A DNA stretch of 5,451 nucleotides from NCBI GenBank assembly GCA_041745535.1, contig JBGTIS010000321.1, positions 1 to 5,451 on the forward strand, written 5' to 3'. The notes beneath the pieces were generated by a model. The model made no database searches. It had not been told where the DNA came from and saw nothing but the letters and a program-made list of their open reading frames with translations. The stretch comes from JBGTIS01 sp041745535. GTDB lineage: Bacteria; Bacteroidota; Bacteroidia; Cytophagales; Cyclobacteriaceae. This document shows positions 1 through 4,272 of the stretch, piece after piece. Position 1 is the stretch's first letter. Every line of letters begins with the position of its first letter. Position numbers and translations under genes: made by a program.

Positions 1-83
1 TAAACTGCTGTTTTCCCATTGTTATAGCCATCTTGCGAACACGCTTCTTGCTCTGGTGTTAATTCTATCTTTCTTAAATTCAT
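1..83 (-). CDS. Partial N-terminus, possible IS630-type transposase
   Basis: A minus-strand ATG at 83-81 opens a frame that stays open to the left edge. It encodes about 27 residues beginning MNLRKIELTPEQEA and ending near NNGKTAV. This pattern (short basic start, then a 'LTPEQ' helix, then a 'GY..GK' turn) resembles the first helix of the helix-turn-helix region of IS630-family transposases in Bacteroidota. Those proteins bind their own element ends and move it by cut-and-paste through a DDE domain, which would lie outside this window. The fragment is too short for certainty; another HTH protein is possible. No Shine-Dalgarno sequence or convincing promoter is visible upstream. The start codon lies only a few bases from the likely edge of the neighbouring IS5-type remnant, so that insertion may have displaced its normal promoter. 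Confidence 0.45.
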   Translation of the reverse strand, partial: MNLRKIELTPEQEACSQDGYNNGKTAV

Positions 84-153
84 CGCGAAGTGTTTTTATC
101 ACAAAGTAATAAATTTTAAGTTAATTGTGTCTTGGTACTTACACTCAATTAAT

Positions 154-994
154 TTAAACTTTCGCTAAAAATTTAGCCCAATTGCAGATGGCAAAGATGC
201 AGTGCCAAGCATTCCAACTTTGCCAAGAAGTATCGAACCTGTTGAGCAACGACCTGTAGGCATCCATCCATGCATTAGTTCTCTCAACGGTATATCTTTC
301 TTTATACATAAGTTCATCAAAATAATGTCCCTCTTGATCTAAGCTAGCTGGTATACAGGCTGTTGTCTGGAACATTGGGGATAATACCATACTTTTGACA
401 AACCTTTTTAAATGCCTTGCTCTTGAATCCCGCATCCGCGTTGAGGAAAAGGCCATCTACTGAAATACCAGCTTTTTTCAATGACCTCACCTGTTTTTCC
501 ATATGCTCTTGCAGGCCGTAGAGGTCATGATGCCTGCCCGACATTGGAGGTAAAAAAGCCAGTACGTTTCCTTGGCGGTCTGTCAGCCATATCGTATTAG
601 TAGTTTTGGCTTTCTTTCGTCCTTGATAGGAAACCCCTTCCCCTCCTTTTTTTGCCCTTGTATGGGTACCATCTATGAAGGCCAAGCTCAAATCCAGATA
701 GTGTTTATAGCTAGATAACAATTTAAACCACGCTGTCTGCCAACTGCCGTCCTTGCTCCATTTCCTAAAGTGGTGGTAGCCGACGCGGCGCGGATAGCGC
801 CATACTTTACTTTATTGCTGGCAATCAGGGACTTACAGGGTAATACCGACCCGGTGAACTCCTGTTTTTAGTTTGTATAAAATAGCGTTGACAACCTCCC
901 ATAATGGAATTTCGCTCCCATAGTCCCGCTTTGCTTTGCTCAGATGGGGCAGAAAATATTTTGTTATTGTACCTTTGTCTAAGATGCGTATCAA
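154..994 (-). pseudogene. IS5-family DDE transposase, frameshifted pseudogene
   Basis: The pieces of one transposase can be read on the minus strand across different frames. The N-terminal piece (about 994-855) contains YFLPHLSKAKR and IPLWEVVNAILYKLKTGV. A short piece in another frame (about 856-795) reads LPCKSLIASNKVKYGAI. The frame then returns to the first one for YHHFRKWSKDGSWQTAW and the catalytic core. The core has the first Asp in IDGTHT (near 673) and the second Asp in LNADAGF (near 436). This frame ends at TAG 346-344, while the C-terminal part with YKERYTVERTNAW (catalytic Glu near 285) lies in a third frame and ends at 154. An internal TAA (about 834) also interrupts the first frame. 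No ATG is found at the 5' end; TTG at 994-992 is the best start. The DDE residues are recognisable, but no single protein can carry all three. Confidence 0.85.
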
Positions 995-1050
995 AGTGTG
1001 AGATTTAGTGAAAATTTATGTCTTTATTAATCTTACGTTTGATACGCTTC
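983..1050. repeat. 68-bp inverted-repeat structure
   Basis: The arm GATGCGTATCAAA at 983-995 faces its near-perfect complement TTTGATACGCTTC at 1038-1050 (12 of 13 pairs). With one gap the similarity continues inward to 1005 and 1029, giving arms of about 22 bases around a 23-base AT-rich loop. The inner arm overlaps the presumed first codons of the IS5-type transposase. There is no T-run, so it is not a typical terminator. It could be a duplicated inverted element end, a tiny MITE-like insertion, or a regulatory stem in front of the transposase. Confidence 0.6.
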
Positions 1051-1108
1051 TTTTGCAAATTATTCCGATAAGCTTAAATCCCTTCTTTACATTAAACTTT
1101 AGTTCCTA

Positions 1109-1858
1109 ATGCCTAGTAACCAAGTTGAATATAGACAAAATGAAAATATAATACGAATGCCACAAAATACAGAACTCTTAAGCTGGAATGTAAGCCCGGC
1201 AGAGGCCATACAACAACAGCAGGAACTCAGAAAATTAATTACGTTGACAAAACTCCATAAAAAAATCCAATATATAGCCGGTACCGATTTATCGTTTAAC
1301 CTGGATTCTGATGTTTCCTATGCCGGGATTGTTATTCTGGATTACACAACCCTTCAGCCGGTGGCGCGTTCTACGGCAGTTTCTACTATTACCTTCCCTT
1401 ATGTACCTGGATTGCTCTCGTTCCGTGAAATTCCTTCGCTGATGCAGGCCTGGCAACAGTTGCCCTTGGTGCCTGATGTGGTGCTGGTAGATGGTCACGG
1501 CATCGCGCATCCCCGCCAAATGGGCATTGCCACGCATTTAGGGCTTATCATTCAAAAGCCTACCCTAGGTTGCGCGAAGAAAATTCTTACCGGCAAATAC
1601 CAAATGCCCGCTCCGGAAAAAGGCAGTTATTCCCCTATTATCAGTGGACCGGAAACTTTAGGATATGCCCTGAGAACAAAAAATAAGGTAAAACCGGTAT
1701 TTATTTCTCCCGGTAACCTGATCACTTTAGAAGAAAGCCTGGAAATAGCGTTACACTGTACGGTTAATCATAAACTACCGGAACCTACCCGGTTGGCGCA
1801 CCTTACGGTAAATGCTTTACGAAGAGGAGAAATTGAGGCCGGAGCAGCTGAATTTTAA
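1109..1858 (+). CDS. nfi: Endonuclease V (deoxyinosine 3' endonuclease)
   Basis: Endonuclease V nicks DNA at the second phosphodiester bond 3' of deoxyinosine and other deaminated bases, starting alternative excision repair in the cytoplasm. The 249-residue protein carries the family signatures in order: GTDLSF with metal-binding Asp60, the PYVPGLLSFRE block with wedge Tyr98 and catalytic Glu107, VDGHG with Asp128, CAKK with Lys157, and LPEPTRLAHL with His231. The spacings 60-107-128-231 match the known D-E-D-H arrangement of the Thermotoga enzyme (43-89-110-214) closely. The length is slightly above the usual 220-235 residues. Met17 (ATG at 1157) would give 233 residues and may be the true start, because residues 1-16 lie outside the conserved domain. 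No Shine-Dalgarno sequence supports either. The gene stands alone, 58 bases from the inverted repeat of the IS remnant, and seems intact despite broken neighbours. Confidence 0.96.
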   Translation: MPSNQVEYRQNENIIRMPQNTELLSWNVSPAEAIQQQQELRKLITLTKLHKKIQYIAGTDLSFNLDSDVSYAGIVILDYTTLQPVARSTAVSTITFPYVPGLLSFREIPSLMQAWQQLPLVPDVVLVDGHGIAHPRQMGIATHLGLIIQKPTLGCAKKILTGKYQMPAPEKGSYSPIISGPETLGYALRTKNKVKPVFISPGNLITLEESLEIALHCTVNHKLPEPTRLAHLTVNALRRGEIEAGAAEF

Positions 1859-1926
1859 CAATTGTTAATAAAATCGGAAAAAGGGAAAGAGAATAAAGAT
1901 TAATGATTTGTTAACATTAAGGAAAT

Positions 1927-1955
1927 CTGTAAGTGAAAGAAATTGTCTAAATTTG
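1927..1955 (+). promoter_or_regulatory. Possible Bacteroidota-type promoter
   Basis: TAAATTTG at 1948-1955 matches the TAnnTTTG -7 consensus of Bacteroidota exactly. The -33 position holds only CTG (1927-1929), an imperfect TTG, at a suitable 18-base spacing. Transcription would begin around 1960 and run into the terminator at 2013-2035, giving an RNA of about 75 nt with no ORF. AT-rich DNA produces such matches by chance, so this is a suggestion. Confidence 0.25.
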
Positions 1956-1956
1956 T

Positions 1957-1979
1957 TTCACATAAATCAGATATGTGAA
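1957..1979. repeat. Perfect 8-bp dyad (TTCACATA / TATGTGAA)
   Basis: TTCACATA at 1957-1964 and TATGTGAA at 1972-1979 are exact inverted copies around a 7-base spacer, with one further T-G wobble pair outside. In RNA this is a stable small hairpin. In DNA it is a 23-bp two-fold site that could bind a dimeric regulator. It lies directly after the TAAATTTG box, where an operator would cover the start point. The half-site order is opposite to a TGTGA-N6-TCACA Crp/FNR site. Confidence 0.5.
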
Positions 1980-2012
1980 GCCTTCCCAAAGGTAAATCTG
2001 ACCCGGAAAATT

Positions 2013-2035
2013 CCCTGCTGTCTGGCAGGGTTTTT
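2013..2035 (+). terminator. Intrinsic terminator
   Basis: CCCTGC (2013-2018) pairs perfectly with GCAGGG (2025-2030) around a 6-base loop and is followed at once by TTTTT and then CGTTTT. This is a textbook rho-independent terminator on the plus strand. It lies 155 bases after the nfi stop, which is far for a simple 3' end. It may instead end a small RNA made from the 1860-2010 interval. No coding frame worth reporting was seen between nfi and this site. Confidence 0.85.
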
Positions 2036-2156
2036 CGTTTTACAGGGTTTCGCGTCCTCTCCATAGAAAATCTACCTTTTATATTTTTGTAAATAAGTCA
2101 GGTACTACAGTCAGCATTCGCAGTTAATTGTTAGAATTTCCCTCTTTTTTAATGCA

Positions 2157-2174
2157 ACTTTTGAATTCAAAAGT
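2157..2174. promoter_or_regulatory. Perfect 18-bp palindrome upstream of barrel pseudogene
   Basis: ACTTTTGAATTCAAAAGT is its own reverse complement over all 18 positions. It sits about 25-45 bases before the decayed start region of the barrel gene. A TTTTG at 2159-2163 inside it could serve as a -33 element, with a weak TATTACGC -7 box 17 bases further on (2181-2188). That arrangement would suit an operator for a repressor or activator of the barrel gene. The regulator cannot be named from the sequence. Confidence 0.4.
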
Positions 2175-2203
2175 ACACTTTATTACGCAATATTTACACA
2201 TAA

Positions 2204-3191
2204 AGTACCCTGCTTACAACCTTCACTATCAAATTGGCCGCTGGGAAAGAAGGATGCAACTACGATTGTTTAGGATTTCTTACCATGTTATTTCTAAACC
2301 ACATCTTTATGGTAATGGATGTTTTCTTATCATTTTATGCATATGAATATGCGCGATCATAGGTTAGGGAATGACCAACTGACCAATCAAGAAGTGTTGC
2401 AACAATATATGGTTACCCCTACCAGTATGGATATGAGTATGCATATGATCCATCTCATGTATGCACCAACCAATCGTTTGACCCTGATGACCATGGCCAA
2501 CTATACGGTCAATAGCATGGATCATATCACCCGAAATGGCATGGACTTTACTGTCACCAGTTCGGGCTTTGATGATATTACCATCGGCGGACTGTATACC
2601 TTATTACAAAAAAAGCAATGCCGCTTGGTAGGTTCATTAGGAGTTAGTATACCAATAGGAACTATCAATGCAAAAGATGTTACGTCTATGTCTGAGGGCA
2701 ATGCAGTCCGCTTGCCCTACCCAATGCAAATTGGATCAGGTACTGTTGATCCGTCATTAGCCCTGACGTACTTTTTGGTGACTGATAAACACGGTTGGGG
2801 GGCTGATATCCGAAATACGTTTAAGCTGTACGAAAACGCCAATGAGTATAACACCGGTAACCTTTTTCAAACAAAGAGCTGGTATTCCAAAATTTGGTCT
2901 GGCGTTTTCACCAGCACCTTACGACTAGAGCTAGAACGACGAGAAAACTACCATGGAAAGGATGAGGCTTTGAATCCCATGATGGTATATACAGCGGACC
3001 CTAACTTGAGAGGCGGAACAGTTGTGTTTGGTGGATTAGGTTTATGCTATTACCCAGGTGGGACACTAAAGGGTACTCGCATTGCTGTAGAAAATAAACT
3101 TCCGGTATACCAAAATCTTCATGGCCCTCAATTAGCTACGCATAATATCTTTAAAGTGGCGCTTACGCATGTGCTAAGTACAAGCAAGTAA
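2204..3191 (+). pseudogene. Outer-membrane beta-barrel 'transporter', 5' end broken
   Basis: From the ATG at 2319 there are 290 codons of a Bacteroidota outer-membrane beta-barrel protein, of the type annotated as 'transporter' and related to the MetA phenol-degradation barrels. Alternating strands end in an aromatic/aliphatic pattern, with blocks such as GFDDITIGGLYTLL, VRLPYPMQIGSGTVDPSL and VFGGLGLCYYPGG. The first 50 residues are Met/His-rich (M7, M9, M11, M37, M39, M41, M43), which may point to copper or other soft-metal surroundings. This ORF has no signal peptide, so it could not reach the outer membrane. The missing start can be read upstream in other frames. From 2204 one frame gives STLLTTFTI, like a signal-peptide core, then GCNYDCLGFLTML. 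Near 2302-2318 another gives HLYGNG. The ORF frame itself gives W just before MFSYHF. A TAA at 2201 precedes these pieces. About two frame changes and the lost start make a pseudogene likely, although translation from 2319 cannot be excluded. Confidence 0.7.
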
Positions 3192-3441
3192 GTGGCGGCT
3201 CAGATGCGGATTTATCGTAAAAGAATTTGAAGCCGTAGCCAGTGGCGGTGCCGATATCAAAGCGGCTGACCTGCAAACACAAAAAGCCACTTTAACACCT
3301 ACCGGTGGCTCTGATATTTATATTCACGTTTCGGAAGAACTGGACGCGGTAGCCAAAGGAGGTAGTGACATCCACTATACCGGCAATCCCAGGGTTAACA
3401 ACCGGGATATTTCCATGTCGTCGGTCCTGCACAGCAATTAA
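3191..3441 (+). pseudogene. C-terminal fragment of head-GIN (DUF2807) protein
   Basis: Head-GIN proteins are secreted or surface beta-helix proteins of Bacteroidota with no firmly established function. The fragment shows the repeated Gly-Gly-x-Asp turns of this fold: SGGSDADLS (3191), SGGADIK (3241), TGGSDIY (3301) and KGGSDIHY (3355). It ends with a short tail and TAA at 3439-3441. The first turn lies in a different frame from the others and stops at TAA 3218-3220; adding one base near 3217 would give a continuous DLSVKEFEAVASGG. So there is a one-base loss, and the whole N-terminal part with the signal peptide is missing. The fragment starts directly at the stop codon of the barrel ORF, with no spacer, which points to a deletion or recombination junction. 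It has no start codon of its own and is not expected to make a product. Confidence 0.8.
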
Positions 3442-3467
3442 ATTTACATACACCACTCAATTATACC

Positions 3468-3503
3468 AATCAGAAATTAGCACACGCTTGCTAATTTCTG
3501 ATT
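3468..3503. terminator. 15-bp perfect inverted repeat, likely bidirectional terminator
   Basis: The bases at 3468-3482 (core AGAAATTAGCA) are exactly complementary to 3489-3503 (core TGCTAATTTCT), with a 6-base loop. The site lies between the convergent head-GIN remnant (+) and the acetyltransferase gene (-), whose TAA stop at 3504-3502 overlaps the stem. There is no long T-run on either side, but the AT-rich stem base could serve. Ending transcripts from both sides is the simplest role. Confidence 0.55.
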
Positions 3504-3912
3504 ATGAATGCTCATCTCCCTTGTAAATCCACATAGCTTCGGTATCGCCTGCGCTTTCAAAACCACATTTTTTGTAAAAATCAATGGCTTTACTATCGGC
3601 TACCAGAATCTGCTGATGAAATCCGGTATATTTTTCCGAAAGCTTATTCATAATCAGTTTTCCTACTCCAAGTCGCTGATAGGATGGCAGCACCAACAAA
3701 TGTGGATAGTATACTACCAGATAGCCATCGGAAATCGCGTTGCCCAACCCTACCAGCTTTTCCTGATCCCAGGCCGTAATCAGGTTGTGTGAATTCAAAA
3801 GGGCTTTTACCAATACCTCCGGCTTCTGAGCCGATGACCAGTGATTGACCTGATAAAGAGGCGCAATCTGGCTGACATCAAAATTCCTGGATTCGCTGAT
3901 GATAATTTCCAT
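3502..3912 (-). CDS. GNAT family N-acetyltransferase
   Basis: GNAT enzymes move an acetyl group from acetyl-CoA to an amine of a small molecule or protein. The 136-residue protein has the usual order: a first strand and helix (MEIIISESRNF), a middle strand (LVGLGNAISDGYLVVYYPHLLV), the acetyl-CoA pyrophosphate loop QRLGVG (residues 79-84, pattern Q/R-x-x-G-x-G), and FYKKCGF (112-118), which is typical of the C-terminal helix and strand. The substrate cannot be predicted. The ATG at 3912 is preferred because the frame extends upstream only to a TTG at 3930, and the family fold begins at MEIII. A TAnnTTTG box lies about 30 bases upstream. The gene is alone, convergent with the head-GIN remnant, and appears intact at normal family length. 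Confidence 0.9.
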   Translation of the reverse strand: MEIIISESRNFDVSQIAPLYQVNHWSSAQKPEVLVKALLNSHNLITAWDQEKLVGLGNAISDGYLVVYYPHLLVLPSYQRLGVGKLIMNKLSEKYTGFHQQILVADSKAIDFYKKCGFESAGDTEAMWIYKGDEHS

Positions 3913-3942
3913 AACATAATTGTGGTACAATTAATTGATAAC

Positions 3943-3950
3943 CAAAAATA
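3943..3950 (-). promoter_or_regulatory. -7 box for the acetyltransferase gene
   Basis: On the minus strand 3950-3943 reads TATTTTTG, an exact TAnnTTTG match. It would place the RNA start near 3937 and leave a leader of about 25 bases before the ATG at 3912. No good TTG is found at the -33 position, so the assignment rests on the -7 box and its placement. Confidence 0.4.
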
Positions 3951-3960
3951 GAAAAGCTTA

Positions 3961-3993
3961 TTGGAAATAATTATGCCTAAGTATGTAACTTTT
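3961..3993 (+). promoter_or_regulatory. Possible promoter for the small membrane protein
   Basis: TTG at 3961-3963 and TAACTTTT at 3986-3993 (7 of 8 with TAnnTTTG) are separated by 22 bases, slightly long. Transcription would start near 3998, about 40 bases before the ATG at 4037. This would make 3913-4036 a divergent control region serving both flanking genes. Confidence 0.25.
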
Positions 3994-4036
3994 TAAAAGC
4001 GCTTATGTATAACAGCTTAGATTAATATTAACGCAT

Positions 4037-4216
4037 ATGCAAGCATTCATTTCTTATTTGGTTTTGGCAGCATTTTTTGCTGTTTCCCTCTACGCGCTTG
4101 GGGGCATGATTTACATGGGTTTTAAAAACTGGAAGGACAACCGGCCAAAAGAAAGCAAGTTGGTCTCTCCTTTTGGTTCAAAAAATCGACGCGACAAAAG
4201 TTTGATGACCGGTTAA
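4037..4216 (+). CDS. Small single-span membrane protein (59 aa), unknown function
   Basis: ATG at 4037 opens a 59-codon frame ending at TAA 4214-4216. Residues 4-29 are strongly hydrophobic (FISYLVLAAFFAVSLYALGG, then MIYMGF) and form one membrane helix. The remaining 30 residues are polar and positively charged (KNWKDNRPKESK, then KNRRDKS), as expected for a short cytoplasmic tail under the positive-inside rule, with the N-terminus outside. I do not recognise a family and assign no function. Support for a real gene comes from the coherent helix-plus-basic-tail design, a plausible promoter upstream, and an intrinsic terminator 30 bases after the stop. The hydrophobic start could alternatively be a signal peptide, but no cleavage site is convincing. 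Confidence 0.7.
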   Translation: MQAFISYLVLAAFFAVSLYALGGMIYMGFKNWKDNRPKESKLVSPFGSKNRRDKSLMTG

Positions 4217-4245
4217 GTCATAATTCAGGAAAAAAATTAAGAGAA

Positions 4246-4272
4246 GGCCAGCCCATAAGCTGGTCTTTTTAT
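4246..4272. terminator. Bidirectional intrinsic terminator
   Basis: GGCCAGC (4246-4252) pairs with GCTGGTC (4259-4265), seven pairs including one G-T, around the loop CCATAA. TTTTTATTT follows on the plus strand. On the minus strand the stem is followed by TTCTCTTAATTTTTTT. It therefore suits both convergent genes, the 59-aa protein and the SLC12-like transporter, whose stop is at 4275-4273. Confidence 0.85.

Larger units (their letters stand above)
87..1050 (-). mobile_element. Degenerate IS5-family insertion sequence (tentative ends)
   Basis: The broken transposase at 154-994 defines the element. The boundaries are inferred. Reading inward, the left side (from 87) begins GAAGTGT and the right side (minus strand from 1050) begins GAAGCGT. 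Both sides show a TAATAAA stretch about 20 bases further in. That gives roughly 964 bp, normal for IS5-family elements. I see no matching target-site duplication in the flanks (CGC on the left, TTTT on the right), and the similarity between ends is weak and AT-rich, so the edges could be wrong by tens of bases. The multiple coding lesions mean the copy is inactive by itself. Confidence 0.45.

Noticed and set aside
340..460. Programmed frameshift joining two transposase ORFs
   Set aside because: Some IS elements use a programmed shift, but here there is no slippery A- or T-run at the crossover near 345-360. Further lesions near 855 and 790 and an internal TAA show ordinary decay.
42..1052. Shared ACGCTTCTT at 42-50 and 1044-1052 as a direct repeat bounding an element
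   Set aside because: Only nine bases match and the flanks do not; it lies inside coding sequence on the left, so chance is more likely.
1289..1537. Minus-strand frame of 82 codons inside nfi
   Set aside because: Lies entirely opposite the conserved core of endonuclease V and has an Arg/His-rich shadow composition.
2128..2346. 72-codon plus-strand frame beginning at TTG
   Set aside because: No family pattern as a whole and no ATG at its start; its last part holds a piece of the frameshifted barrel gene, so it is not a separate gene.
3191..3441. GGSD-type repeats as a DNA repeat array or CRISPR
   Set aside because: The spacing (50, 60 and 54 bases) and sequence vary; the repetition is at protein level, as expected for a beta-helix domain.
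3508..3792. Plus-strand frame of 94 codons opposite the acetyltransferase
   Set aside because: Antisense to a clear GNAT gene, with no recognisable domain.
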